The translations under genes were made by a program, and so were the position numbers. A stretch of DNA of 51,800 bases from Frankiales bacterium (GTDB taxonomy: Bacteria > Actinomycetota > Actinomycetes > S36-B12 > CAIYMF01), in assembly GCA_016125335.1 (NCBI GenBank), contig WGLY01000028.1, forward strand, positions 1 to 51,800, read 5' to 3'. This document shows positions 7,786-16,313 of this stretch, one piece after another; the first letter of the stretch is position 1; each line of letters opens with the position of its first letter. The notes below the pieces were generated by a model. That model did not search any database. It was given only the letters and a program-made list of their open reading frames with translations, and was not told the origin of the DNA.

Positions 7786-8561
7786 GCGGAGCGGACGGAG
7801 CGGCGCGCCTGCGCGTGCTCGCGGTCGACGACGAGGCGCCGGCGCTGGCCGAGCTGGCGTATCTACTCGGACGCGACGCGCGGATCGAGTCGGTGCTCAC
7901 GGCGTCCGACGGCGCGGACGCGCTGCGGGTGCTCGAGTCCACGACCGTCGACGCGCTGTTCGTCGACATCCGCATGCCGGGGCTCGACGGGCTGGACCTG
8001 GCACGGGTGCTGCGCCGCTTCTCCGAGCCGCCCGCCGTCGTGTTCGTCTCGGCGTACGACGCGCACGCCCTCGAAGCGTTCGACCTGCGCGCCGTCGACT
8101 ACGTCATGAAGCCGGTGCGCGAGACACGGCTCGCGGCCGCGGTCGGACGGGTGCTGGAGTCGAAGCTCCTCGCGGAGGCGGCGGCCGCCGCGCCGCCGGC
8201 GCCGCCCGAGCCCGAGGCCGACGACGAGACCATCGCCGTGGAGCTCGCCGGCGTCACGCGGTTCGTCAAGCGCTCCGACGTCCGCTACGTCGAGGCGCAC
8301 GGCGACTACGCCCGGCTGGTGACGGCCGAGGGCCGGCACCTCGTGCGGGTCTCGCTCGCGCACCTCGAGGAGGAGTGGGCGCCCGTGGGGTTCGTCCGCA
8401 TCCACCGCCGCTGGCTGGTGTCGCTGGACGCCATCGACGAGGTGCGCTCCGACGGCGGACGGATGAGCCTGCGCGTGGGCGACGCCGTCCTGGCCGTCTC
8501 GCGCCGCCACACCCGCGAGCTGCGCGACCGCCTGGTGCGCGCCGCCCGGCCCGGGCGGTGA
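7782..8561 (+). CDS. LytTR-family response regulator
   Basis: A 259-residue regulator. The receiver domain (about 10-125) has the acidic pair DDE at 16-18, phospho-acceptor Asp62 within VDIRMPG and the conserved Lys in VMKP. A Pro/Ala/Glu linker (about 130-148) leads to a LytTR DNA-binding domain (about 150-255), with the VRYVEAHGDY and FVRIHRRWLVS signatures. LytTR domains bind paired direct repeats two helical turns apart. A candidate pair lies at 10504-10540, upstream of the acetate transporter. The start overlaps the kinase stop (ATGA). The kinase, the DUF485-like gene and the symporter form one operon. Confidence 0.92.
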   Translation: MSGADGAARLRVLAVDDEAPALAELAYLLGRDARIESVLTASDGADALRVLESTTVDALFVDIRMPGLDGLDLARVLRRFSEPPAVVFVSAYDAHALEAFDLRAVDYVMKPVRETRLAAAVGRVLESKLLAEAAAAAPPAPPEPEADDETIAVELAGVTRFVKRSDVRYVEAHGDYARLVTAEGRHLVRVSLAHLEEEWAPVGFVRIHRRWLVSLDAIDEVRSDGGRMSLRVGDAVLAVSRRHTRELRDRLVRAARPGR

Positions 8562-8565
8562 CGCC

Positions 8566-8949
8566 GTGAGCACCCCGGACCGGCCGCCCCGCAGGGTCGT
8601 CGTCACCCACCCCCGCACCGCCGCCGCCCGCGGGGCGCCCCGTCGCGGGGTGCGCCGCGACGTCACCGAGCAGACCGAGCTCGGCGTCACGATGATCCGC
8701 TCGCTGCGCCGGGCCCAGCTGCGGCTCGCGCTCATCGTCGGGCTCGGCGCCGCCGTGGTGCTCGGCGCGATCCCCTTGGTGTTCCTGGCCTTCCCGGCCG
8801 TGCGCGAGGCCCGCGTGGGGGGCCTCGCGCTGGGCTGGATCCTGCTCGGGGTGCTCGTGTTCCCCGGCATCTGCCTGGCCGCCTGGGGCTACGTGCGGGC
8901 GTCCGAGCGCGACGAGGCGGCGTTCGTCGAGCTGGTCGACAGGTCATGA
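8566..8949 (+). CDS. DUF485-like small membrane protein paired with the symporter
   Basis: A 127-residue protein with a basic N-terminus (about 50 residues), two transmembrane helices (about 48-70 and 80-106) and a short acidic tail. Small two-helix proteins of this kind precede acetate/monocarboxylate symporter genes of the SSS family in many bacteria, for example yjcH-actP in E. coli. The sequence is too diverged to confirm the DUF485 family by eye. The GTG at 8566 starts 4 nt after the regulator stop. The stop overlaps the symporter ATG (ATGA), so the two are translationally coupled and probably work together in the membrane. Confidence 0.75.
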   Translation: MSTPDRPPRRVVVTHPRTAAARGAPRRGVRRDVTEQTELGVTMIRSLRRAQLRLALIVGLGAAVVLGAIPLVFLAFPAVREARVGGLALGWILLGVLVFPGICLAAWGYVRASERDEAAFVELVDRS

Positions 8950-10445
8950 GCGGCGGCTGGCCGGTCGCGGCGATCCTGCTCGTCGTGGTGCTGACCGGCG
9001 TGCTGGGCACCTTCGGCGTCCGGGTGTCGCGCACGACGTCGGACTTCCTCGTCGCCTCGCGCTCGGTCACCCCGTTCGTCAACGCCTCCGCCATCGGGGG
9101 CGAGTACCTCTCGGCGGCGTCGTTCCTCGGCATCGCCGGTCTCGTGCTCAGCTACGGCGTCGACATGCTGTGGTTCCCCGTGGGCTACACCGTCGGCTAC
9201 CTGGTGCTGCTGGTGCTGGTCGCCGCGCCGCTGCGCCGCTCCGGCGCCTACACGCTGCCGGACTTCGCCGAGATGCGCTTCGCCTCGCCGCGGCTGCGCC
9301 TGGTGTCGTCCGTGCTCGTCGTGCTGATCGGCTGGCTGTACCTGCTCCCGCAGATCCAGGGCGCCGGCATCACCCTGCACGCGCTGACCGGCGCGAACGA
9401 GTGGGTGGGCGCGCTGCTCGTGGCGGTCGTCGTGGGCATCACGGTCGCGTCCGGCGGCATGCGCTCCATCACCGTCGTCCAGGCGTTCCAGTACTGGCTC
9501 AAGCTCGCCGCCATCGCGCTGCCGGCGGTGCTGCTCGTGGCCGCCTGGTACCACGACGGCGCGCCGCTGTTCGCCAACGGCGACTGGGGGACGCCGCTGT
9601 CGGGGTACGGCGGTCGCGACTACCCCGTGTACAAGACGTACTCGATCGTGCTCGCCACGTTCCTCGGCACGATGGGACTGCCCCACGTGCTCGTGCGCTT
9701 CTACACCAACCCCGACGGCGCGGCCGCGCGCCGCACCACGCTCTCGGTGCTCGGGCTGCTCAGCCTCTTCTACCTGTTCCCGCCGGTGTTCGGCGCCCTC
9801 GGCCGCGTGTACGCGCCGGACCTCGCGACGCCCGGGGTGTCGGACACCGTCGTCCTGCTGCTCCCGGGGCGGGTGTTCCACGGCTGGCTCGGCGAGGCGC
9901 TGTCGGCGCTGGTCGCGGCCGGCGCGTTCGCGGCGTTCCTGTCGACCGCGAGCGGCCTGTCGGTGTCGGTCGCCGGGGTGCTGAGCCAGGACCTCCTCGG
10001 CCGCGGGCGCGAGCTCGGCGACGGGGTGCGCCGGTTCCGGATCGGCGCCGTCATCGCCGTGCTCGTGCCGTTCGTGCTCGCGCTCTCGGCCGGCCGCCTC
10101 GACCTGGCGCAGACCGTCACGCTCGCGTTCGCCGTGGCCGCGTCCACCTTCTGCCCCCTGCTCGTGCTCGGGATCTGGTGGCCGAGGCTGAGCACGTCCG
10201 GGGCGATGGCCGCGCTGCTCGTCGGGGGCGTCACGGCTCTCGTGGCGGTGTCGCTGGTGCTCGCACTCGGTCCGTTCGACGGTTTCGTGGGCGCCCTGCT
10301 CGACCAGCCGGCGGCATGGACGGTCCCGCTCGCCTTCGTCACCGCCGTGGTCGTGTCCGTCCTCACGCGCGACCGCGACCCGTCCGCCGCGGCGGCGGCC
10401 ATGGTGCGGCTGCACGCGCCCGAGGAGCTCGACCTGCGCCGCTGA
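8946..10445 (+). CDS. sodium:solute symporter (SSS family), likely monocarboxylate/acetate uptake
   Basis: A 499-residue polytopic protein with about 13 predicted helices. It matches the SSS family (TC 2.A.21): TSDFLVASRSV near the N-terminus, GGEYLSAASFLGIAG in the first substrate-binding region, LPHVLVRFYTNPD and AFLSTASGLSVSVAGVLSQD further on. These are the acetate permease (ActP/MctC) type signatures. It is the last gene of the LytS-LytTR operon. Acetate, propionate or pyruvate are likely substrates given the downstream acetate genes; the exact substrate cannot be read from the sequence. Confidence 0.9.
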   Translation: MSGGWPVAAILLVVVLTGVLGTFGVRVSRTTSDFLVASRSVTPFVNASAIGGEYLSAASFLGIAGLVLSYGVDMLWFPVGYTVGYLVLLVLVAAPLRRSGAYTLPDFAEMRFASPRLRLVSSVLVVLIGWLYLLPQIQGAGITLHALTGANEWVGALLVAVVVGITVASGGMRSITVVQAFQYWLKLAAIALPAVLLVAAWYHDGAPLFANGDWGTPLSGYGGRDYPVYKTYSIVLATFLGTMGLPHVLVRFYTNPDGAAARRTTLSVLGLLSLFYLFPPVFGALGRVYAPDLATPGVSDTVVLLLPGRVFHGWLGEALSALVAAGAFAAFLSTASGLSVSVAGVLSQDLLGRGRELGDGVRRFRIGAVIAVLVPFVLALSAGRLDLAQTVTLAFAVAASTFCPLLVLGIWWPRLSTSGAMAALLVGGVTALVAVSLVLALGPFDGFVGALLDQPAAWTVPLAFVTAVVVSVLTRDRDPSAAAAAMVRLHAPEELDLRR

Positions 10446-10503
10446 CGACGTCACCCGCGCGTCACGCGACGGTGGCCCGCCCGTCATCCGCCGGACGCCG
10501 CCC

Positions 10504-10540
10504 GACCGCTCGTCGCGCCGGACCGACCCTTCGTCGTGCG
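10504..10540 (+). promoter_or_regulatory. candidate LytTR direct-repeat operator
   Basis: Two imperfect 16-bp direct repeats start at 10504 and 10525, with 12 of 16 bases identical (GACCnnTCGTCGnGC). The centre spacing is 21 bp, two helical turns, as LytTR regulators prefer. They lie about 90-130 bp upstream of the predicted -10 of the acetate transporter gene. Confidence 0.35.
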
Positions 10541-10630
10541 ACGAGCGGTGCCCGGTCCCCGCCCGTCGACGCGGTTGCACCGCAAGGCGCACCGGCGCGC
10601 GAAGCCCTTCGGTGGCGGTGCCGGCGCTCC

Positions 10631-10649
10631 TAGCGTGACGGGCGTCACA
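10631..10649 (+). promoter_or_regulatory. -10 hexamer overlapped by a Crp/GlxR-type box
   Basis: The -10 TAGCGT (10631-10636) runs into GTGA-N6-TCACA (box 10634-10649). This matches the Crp consensus TGTGA-N6-TCACA except for the first base. The overlap with the -10 would suit repression or strongly position-dependent control by the Crp encoded at 21458. Confidence 0.6.
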
Positions 10650-10673
10650 AGCCCCCACTCTCGGAGGACCTCC

Positions 10674-11294
10674 ATGGCCACCGTCGTCGAGAACGACCGC
10701 TCGTCCGCTCCCGCCCCGGCGTCCGACAGCGCCTCCATCGCCGACCCGGGCCCGCTCGGCCTGGCCGCGTTCGCGCTCACGACGTTCGTGCTGAGCACGT
10801 TCAACTCCGGCATCCTCCCGGCCACCGTCTCGGCCGTCGTCCTGCCGCTCGCGCTCTTCTACGGCGGCACCGCGCAGGTGCTGGCGGGCATGTGGGAGTT
10901 CAAGAAGAACAACACGTTCGGCGCCCTGGCGTTCACCTCCTACGGCGCCTTCTGGCTCTCGTTCGCCGCGCTCGTGAAGTTCATCGCCGGCGACCTGCCC
11001 GCCGCCGACGCCGCCAAGGGCGTCGGCGTGTTCCTGCTCGCGTGGACCATCTTCACGCTCTACATGACGCTGGCCGCGCTCAAGACCACGCCGATCCTCA
11101 TCTCGGTGTTCGTCGTCCTCTCGATCACCTTCCTGCTCCTGACGATCGGCGAGTTCGCCGGCAGCGACGCGATCCACAAGCTCGGCGGCTGGGCCGGCAT
11201 CCTCACCGCCCTGCTCGCCTGGTACGCCTCGGCCGCCGGCGTGACGGCGTCCACCTTCAAGCGGCAGGTGCTGCCCACCGGCGCCCCCCGCTGA
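10674..11294 (+). CDS. satP: acetate uptake transporter, GPR1/FUN34/YaaH (SatP) family
   Basis: A 206-residue membrane protein with six predicted helices. The family signature is present near the N-terminus as DPGPLGLAAFALTTF, and the TYGAFWLSF-like stretch (TSYGAFWLSFAA) is also typical. This family mediates acetate/proton or succinate exchange across the inner membrane. ATG 10674 is chosen for its GGAGG 6-10 nt upstream and because upstream codons lack the family signature. The gene lies between the symporter operon and acs, is transcribed in the same direction, and is followed by a hairpin. A Crp-like box overlaps its promoter. Confidence 0.9.
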   Translation: MATVVENDRSSAPAPASDSASIADPGPLGLAAFALTTFVLSTFNSGILPATVSAVVLPLALFYGGTAQVLAGMWEFKKNNTFGALAFTSYGAFWLSFAALVKFIAGDLPAADAAKGVGVFLLAWTIFTLYMTLAALKTTPILISVFVVLSITFLLLTIGEFAGSDAIHKLGGWAGILTALLAWYASAAGVTASTFKRQVLPTGAPR

Positions 11295-11303
11295 CCCCAT
11301 GCC

Positions 11304-11344
11304 TGGGTCCCGGAGCCGCGGCCGTAGGGCGGCTCCGGGGCCCA
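11304..11344 (+). terminator. hairpin after the acetate transporter gene
   Basis: A 15-bp stem with one G-T mismatch (11304-11318 with 11330-11344) and an 11-nt loop. No T tract follows. It separates satP from acs. Confidence 0.55.
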
Positions 11345-11447
11345 GCACCCGTATCCCCGACCCCTCCCCCCGGCCGCCCACGGTGAGGTAGAACGTGAGG
11401 AGACCGTCACCGCACCGGGACAGCCCCGCACACCGACGAGGAGCGAC

Positions 11448-13406
11448 GTGAGCCACGACGCCATCGAGAACCTGTCGCAGGAGGACCGCGCGTTCCCGCC
11501 GCCCGCGGACTTCGCCGCGCAGGCCAACGCCACCGCCGCCATGTACGACGAGGCCAAGGCGGACCGGATCGCCTTCTGGGAGAAGCAGGCGCGCGAGCTC
11601 CAGTGGGAGACGCCGTGGCACACGGCGCTCGACTGGTCCAACGCCCCCTTCGCGAAGTGGTTCGACGGCGGCACCCTGAACATCGCCGTCAACTGCGTCG
11701 ACCGCCACGTCGCGGCCGGCCACGGCGACCAGGTCGCCTTCTACTTCGAGGGCGAGCCCGGCGACACCCGCGAGATCACCTACGCGCAGCTGCTCGACGA
11801 GGTGTGCCGCGCAGCCAACGCGCTCGAGTCCCTCGGCGTCGGCAAGGGCGACCGGGTCGCGATCTACCTGCCGATGATCCCGGAGGCCGCGGTCGCCATG
11901 CTCGCGTGCGCCCGCATCGGCGCGGTGCACTCGGTGGTCTTCGGCGGGTTCTCGGCCGAGGCGCTGCGCAGCCGCATCGACGACGCCGAGGCGGTCCTGG
12001 TCATCACCGCCGACGGCGGCAACCGCAAGGGCAAGCCGATGGCGCTCAAGCCCGCCGTCGACGAGGCAGTGGCGCAGACGCATTCGGTGAAGAACGTCCT
12101 CGTCGTCAAGCGCACGGGGCAGTCGGACATCGAGTGGACCGAGCGCGACACCTGGTGGCACGAGCTCGTCGACGCCCAGCCCGCCACGCACGAGGCGCAG
12201 GCCTTCGACGCCGAGCACCCGCTGTTCATCCTCTACACCTCGGGCACCACCGGGAAGCCCAAGGGCATCCTGCACACCACCGGCGGCTACCTCACCCAGG
12301 CCGCCTTCACCCACCGCAACGTGTTCGACCTCAAGCCCGACACCGACGTGTTCTGGTGCACGGCCGACATCGGCTGGGTCACCGGCCACTCCTACGTCGT
12401 CTACGGGCCGCTGGCGAACCGCTCCACCTCGCTCATGTACGAGGGCACGCCCGACACCCCGCACAACGGCCGGTTCTGGGAGCTGGTCGAGAAGTACAAG
12501 GTGTCGATCCTCTACACCGCGCCCACCGCGATCCGCACGTTCATGAAGTGGGGCGAGGACATCCCGGCGAAGTTCGACATGTCCTCGCTGCGCGTGCTCG
12601 GGTCGGTCGGCGAGCCGATCAACCCCGAGGCGTGGATGTGGTACCGCCGCGTCATCGGCGGCGACCGCTGCCCGATCGTCGACACGTGGTGGCAGACCGA
12701 GACCGGCGCCATGATGATCAGCCCGCTGCCCGGCGTCACCGCCACCAAGCCCGGCTCGGCCATGGGCCCCCTGCCCGGCATCAGCGCGCAGGTCGTCGAC
12801 GACGAGGCCCACGCGGTGGGCAACGGCGGCGGCGGCTACCTCGTGCTCACCGAGCCGTGGCCCTCGATGCTGCGCGGCATCTGGGGCGACAACCAGCGCT
12901 ACGTCGACACGTACTGGTCGCGCTGGCCGGGCCTCTACTTCGCCGGCGACGGTGCCAAGCTCGACGACGACGGCGCCATCTGGCTGCTCGGCCGCGTGGA
13001 CGACGTCATGAACGTCTCCGGCCACCGCATCTCCACCACCGAGGTGGAGTCGGCCCTCGTCTCGCACCCGTCGGTGGCCGAGGCCGCCGTGGTGGGCGCC
13101 ACCGACGACACGACCGGCCAGGGCATCGTGGCGTTCGTGATCCTGCGGCAGGGCGTCGCACCGGTCGACGACGTCGCCAAGGACCTGCGCAACCACGTCG
13201 CGCACGAGATCGGCCCGATCGCGAAGCCGCGCCAGATCCTCGTCGTGCCGGAGCTGCCCAAGACCCGGTCCGGCAAGATCATGCGGCGCCTGCTGCGCGA
13301 CATCGCGGAGAACCGCGCCGTGGGCGACACCACCACCCTGGCCGACCCCGCGATCATGGCGCTCATCGGCGAGGGCCTCGCGAGCAGCAGCGCCAGCGAG
13401 GACTGA
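11448..13406 (+). CDS. acs: acetyl-CoA synthetase (AMP-forming)
   Basis: A 652-residue cytoplasmic enzyme of normal length. It makes acetyl-CoA from acetate, ATP and CoA through acetyl-AMP. Visible motifs are the ACAS N-terminal domain, the P-loop [11 protein letters not shown], the WWQTETG core and the C-terminal [11 protein letters not shown]. Lys610 in that last motif is the residue acetylated by Pat-type acetyltransferases in other bacteria, so post-translational control is likely. The start is GTG 11448 with GAGGAG upstream. The gene is the counterpart of Rv3667 and opens the block conserved with M. tuberculosis. Its leader contains GTGA-N8-TCAC (11395-11410), which has the wrong spacing for a Crp box. 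Confidence 0.97.
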   Translation: MSHDAIENLSQEDRAFPPPADFAAQANATAAMYDEAKADRIAFWEKQARELQWETPWHTALDWSNAPFAKWFDGGTLNIAVNCVDRHVAAGHGDQVAFYFEGEPGDTREITYAQLLDEVCRAANALESLGVGKGDRVAIYLPMIPEAAVAMLACARIGAVHSVVFGGFSAEALRSRIDDAEAVLVITADGGNRKGKPMALKPAVDEAVAQTHSVKNVLVVKRTGQSDIEWTERDTWWHELVDAQPATHEAQAFDAEHPLFILYTSGTTGKPKGILHTTGGYLTQAAFTHRNVFDLKPDTDVFWCTADIGWVTGHSYVVYGPLANRSTSLMYEGTPDTPHNGRFWELVEKYKVSILYTAPTAIRTFMKWGEDIPAKFDMSSLRVLGSVGEPINPEAWMWYRRVIGGDRCPIVDTWWQTETGAMMISPLPGVTATKPGSAMGPLPGISAQVVDDEAHAVGNGGGGYLVLTEPWPSMLRGIWGDNQRYVDTYWSRWPGLYFAGDGAKLDDDGAIWLLGRVDDVMNVSGHRISTTEVESALVSHPSVAEAAVVGATDDTTGQGIVAFVILRQGVAPVDDVAKDLRNHVAHEIGPIAKPRQILVVPELPKTRSGKIMRRLLRDIAENRAVGDTTTLADPAIMALIGEGLASSSASED

Positions 13407-13423
13407 CGCCGGACCGCACCGCA

Positions 13424-13457
13424 CAGGACGGGCCGCCCCTGGGGGCGGCCCGTCCTG
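13424..13457 (+). terminator. strong hairpin terminator after acs
   Basis: A perfect 16-bp stem (13424-13439 with 13442-13457) followed by CTGCTTCT. It is the strongest terminator-like element in the window. Confidence 0.75.
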
Positions 13458-13555
13458 CTGCTTCTCCGGGGTGTGACAGGCTGGGACCGGGGAGCCGGGA
13501 AGCCTGGTCGGCGCGTCGTACGACGACGCCCTGACGACCGACCGACGGAGGCGTG

Positions 13556-14872
13556 GTGGGGACCGACAAGGTCGTCTTCGGCCGGGTGCCGCGCGCGGAG
13601 CGCCGGCACGTCCTCGCCGCGCTGCGGCAGGAGACCGTGGGCGGCGCCCTCCTGCTCGGGGCCGCCGTGCTGGCGCTCGTGTGGGCCAACAGCCCCTGGC
13701 GCGACAGCTACCACGAGCTGACCCAGACCGTCGTGGGCCCGGCGGCGCTGCACCTCGACCTGCCGCTGTCCGTGTGGGCCGCGGACGGCCTGCTCGCGGT
13801 GTTCTTCTTCGTCGCGGGACTCGAGCTCAAGCACGAGCTGGTGCTCGGCACGCTCAAGGACGCCTCCCAGGCCGTCGTCCCCGTCGTCGCCGCGCTGTGC
13901 GGCATGGCGGTGCCGGCGATCCTCTACGCCGTCACGGTCAGCGTCATGGGCGACTCGCGCGACGCCCTGGGCTGGGGCATCCCCATGGCGACGGACATCG
14001 CGTTCGCCCTGGCCGTGCTCGCCGTCATGGGGTCCCGGCTGCCAGTGGCGCTGCGCGCGTTCCTGCTCACGCTCGCCGTCGTCGACGACCTCGGCGCGAT
14101 CCTCGTGATCGCCGTGTTCTACAGCCACGGGTTCTCGGCGGTGCCGTTCGCGCTCTCGGTGCTGGGCATGGCGCTGTGGTTCGTGCTCCAGCGCATGCGC
14201 GTGGACACCTGGCTCGTCTACGTCCCGCTCGCCCTGGTCGTGTGGGGCCTCGAGCACGCCAGCGGCGTGCACGCCACGGTCGCCGGCGTCGCGCTGGGGC
14301 TGCTCACCCGGGTGCGCCCGGATCCGGGCGAGGCGGCGTCGCCGGCCGATCGCTACGAGCACGCCGTCCGGCCGCTGTCGGCCGGCGTCTGCGTGCCGCT
14401 GTTCGCGTTCTTCTCCGCCGGCGTCACCTTCGTGGGGCTCGAGACCTCCGCGATCACCGAGCCCGTGGCGGTCGCGATCGTCGTCGGCCTGGTGCTGGGC
14501 AAGCCGCTGGGGGTCTACGGCGGGGCCCGCCTGGTGGCCCGCTTCACCCGGGCGTCGCTGTCGGCGTCGCTGCGCTGGGCCGACGTCCTGGCGGTGGGCG
14601 TGCTGGCCGGGATCGGCTTCACCGTGTCGCTGCTGATCTCCGAGCTCGCCTTCGAGGACGACGCCCTGCGCGAGACCTCGGCCAAGATCGGCGTGCTCGC
14701 GGCGTCGGTCCTCGCGGCCCTCGTCGCCTCGGTCGTGCTCGCCCTGCGCCGGCGCGCGTACGCCGGGTCCGGCGGGGAGGACGACCTGGCGGACGACGCG
14801 GACGACTCCGACGACGACGGCCTGCCGGACGTCTCCGACGGTGCCGGGGCGCAACCGCCGCCCAGTCGATAG
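13556..14872 (+). CDS. nhaA: Na+/H+ antiporter NhaA
   Basis: A 438-residue inner-membrane antiporter exchanging Na+ (or Li+) for protons, giving salt and alkaline-pH tolerance. Family landmarks are WANSPW after the first helix, FFFVAGLELKHE, the discontinuous-helix region PMATDIAFALAVL and the paired ion-binding aspartates in TLAVVDDLGAI. GGAGG lies 4 nt before the GTG at 13556; another GTG at 13553 is too close to it. The C-terminal 30 residues are strongly acidic (Asp-rich) and are not part of the family core. The promoter region follows the acs terminator. Confidence 0.95.
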   Translation: MGTDKVVFGRVPRAERRHVLAALRQETVGGALLLGAAVLALVWANSPWRDSYHELTQTVVGPAALHLDLPLSVWAADGLLAVFFFVAGLELKHELVLGTLKDASQAVVPVVAALCGMAVPAILYAVTVSVMGDSRDALGWGIPMATDIAFALAVLAVMGSRLPVALRAFLLTLAVVDDLGAILVIAVFYSHGFSAVPFALSVLGMALWFVLQRMRVDTWLVYVPLALVVWGLEHASGVHATVAGVALGLLTRVRPDPGEAASPADRYEHAVRPLSAGVCVPLFAFFSAGVTFVGLETSAITEPVAVAIVVGLVLGKPLGVYGGARLVARFTRASLSASLRWADVLAVGVLAGIGFTVSLLISELAFEDDALRETSAKIGVLAASVLAALVASVVLALRRRAYAGSGGEDDLADDADDSDDDGLPDVSDGAGAQPPPSR

Positions 14873-14914
14873 CCTGGCCGGAGGCCCCACTCGGCAGGAC
14901 AGGAAGGACCGGAC

Positions 14915-15307
14915 ATGGCGGAGAAGCAGACGCTCGGGTCCCTCGTGTCCGGCGTGGGCGAGGACATCTCCACGCTGGTGCGCGGCGAGATCGAGCTGGT
15001 CAAGGCGGAGCTCGCCGAGTCGGCGCGCAGCGCCGGCATGGGCACCGGCCTGCTGGTGGGCGCCGCGGTGCTGGGGTTCCTGGGCCTCATCTTCGTGCTG
15101 CTCACGCTCGCGTGGGTGCTGGTGGCGCTCGGCCTGCCCACCTGGGCCGGGTTCGGCATCGTCGCCCTGCTGCTGCTCGTCGTCACCGGGATCCTCGCGC
15201 TGCTCGGCCGCAACCGGCTCCAGAAGGTGAAGGGCCCGGAGCTGACCCAGGCCTCGATCGCCAAGACCAAGGCCGTCCTGCAGCGCAGCACCCCCGACGT
15301 CGGGTAG
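14915..15307 (+). CDS. phage-holin-III-like (DUF1469) membrane protein
   Basis: A 130-residue protein. An amphipathic N-terminus carries a LGSLVSGVGEDISTLVRGEI pattern, then two transmembrane helices (about 49-72 and 78-97) and a basic C-terminus follow. This matches the Phage_holin_3_6/DUF1469 family, which is chromosomal and widespread in actinobacteria; despite the name it does not imply a prophage. It corresponds in position to Rv3669 between acs and the ephE-like gene. A start ATG at 14915 is preceded by AGGAAGGA. The molecular role is unknown. Confidence 0.8.
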   Translation: MAEKQTLGSLVSGVGEDISTLVRGEIELVKAELAESARSAGMGTGLLVGAAVLGFLGLIFVLLTLAWVLVALGLPTWAGFGIVALLLLVVTGILALLGRNRLQKVKGPELTQASIAKTKAVLQRSTPDVG

Positions 15308-15318
15308 GTCAGCCCGCC

Positions 15319-16236
15319 GTGCTCCCGGACCCGAACGACGTCGTGCGGGCCGACGGACCGTGGACCCATCGCGACGTCACCGCGAACGCCTGCCGGTTCC
15401 ACCTCGTGGAGGCCGGTGACGGCCCGCTCGTCGTCCTCCTGCACGGCTTCCCGCTGTTCTGGTGGACCTGGCGCCACCAGTTGCGCTCGCTGGCCGGCGA
15501 CCGCTACCGCGCGGTCGCCGTCGACCTGCGCGGCTACGGCGGCAGCGACCACACACCGCACGGCTACGACCCGCTCACCCTGGCCGACGACGTCGCCGGC
15601 CTGATCCGCACCCTCGGCGAGGCGGACGCGGTGGTGGTGGGGCACGGGTGGGGCGGCCTGGTCGCGTGGACCCTGGCCGCGACCCACCCCGAGGTGGTCC
15701 GCGCGATCGTCCCCGTGGGCATGCCGCACCCCGCCGTGCTGCGTAGCGCCCTGCTCTCCGACCGCGAGCAGCGCCGGCTGGCCCGGTACGTGCTGGGCTT
15801 CCAGCGGCCGTGGGTGCCCGAGCGGCAGCTCACCCGCGACGACGCCGCGCTCGTGGAGACGCTGCTGCGCCGCTGGTCGGGCTCCGACTGGCCGGACGAG
15901 GCCACCGCCGCCACCTACCGCGCGGCGATGCTCGTGCCCAACACCGCCCACTGCTCGATCGAGTCGCACCGCTGGGCGGTGCGCTCGATCCCCCGCCGCG
16001 ACGGGCGCCGGTTCCTGGCCGCGGTGGCGGCCCCGGTCGCGGTGCCGGTGCTCCAGGTGCACGGCGTCGGCGACCGCGCCGTGCTCGCCCGCAGCGTCGA
16101 CGGCTCCGAGTCCTACGCCGGCGGGGCCTACACCCGGGTCGACCTCGAGGGCGTCGGGCACTTCCCGCAGGAGGAGGCGCCGCAGGCCCTGGATGCGGCC
16201 CTGCTGCCGTGGCTGGGCGCCCTGCCGACCGCCTGA
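15319..16236 (+). CDS. alpha/beta hydrolase lacking the nucleophile (EphE position)
   Basis: A 305-residue alpha/beta-hydrolase-fold protein. The oxyanion-hole motif HGFP (42-45), the DLRGYGGSD loop and the C-terminal GVGHFPQEE with His281 are all present. The nucleophile elbow reads GHGWGG, with Gly110 where epoxide hydrolases have Asp (GHDWGG) and esterases have Ser. Classical catalysis through a covalent intermediate is therefore not expected. It lies where M. tuberculosis has ephE (Rv3670), next to marP. The start is GTG 15319, 11 nt after the holin-like gene, probably in the same transcript. It may be a pseudo-enzyme or use an unusual mechanism. Confidence 0.85.
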   Translation: MLPDPNDVVRADGPWTHRDVTANACRFHLVEAGDGPLVVLLHGFPLFWWTWRHQLRSLAGDRYRAVAVDLRGYGGSDHTPHGYDPLTLADDVAGLIRTLGEADAVVVGHGWGGLVAWTLAATHPEVVRAIVPVGMPHPAVLRSALLSDREQRRLARYVLGFQRPWVPERQLTRDDAALVETLLRRWSGSDWPDEATAATYRAAMLVPNTAHCSIESHRWAVRSIPRRDGRRFLAAVAAPVAVPVLQVHGVGDRAVLARSVDGSESYAGGAYTRVDLEGVGHFPQEEAPQALDAALLPWLGALPTA

Positions 16237-16313
16237 GACACTGGACGTCACAGGTCCGGGCCGCGACCGCGTCCGTGGTCGGCGCCGGCCGGGCCCTCGC
16301 AGCGAAGGACGAC

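Noticed and set aside
11395-11410. Crp box upstream of acs
   Set aside because: GTGA-N8-TCAC has 8 bp between half-sites instead of 6.
8889-13424. 1511-codon minus-strand frame opposite the symporter, satP and acs
   Set aside because: An artefact of high GC: low-complexity Arg/Gly/His composition opposite clearly coding genes. Other long antisense frames in the window are of the same kind.
14915-15307. Prophage holin
   Set aside because: The family is chromosomal and conserved in actinobacteria. No phage genes surround it and it lies in a conserved gene block.
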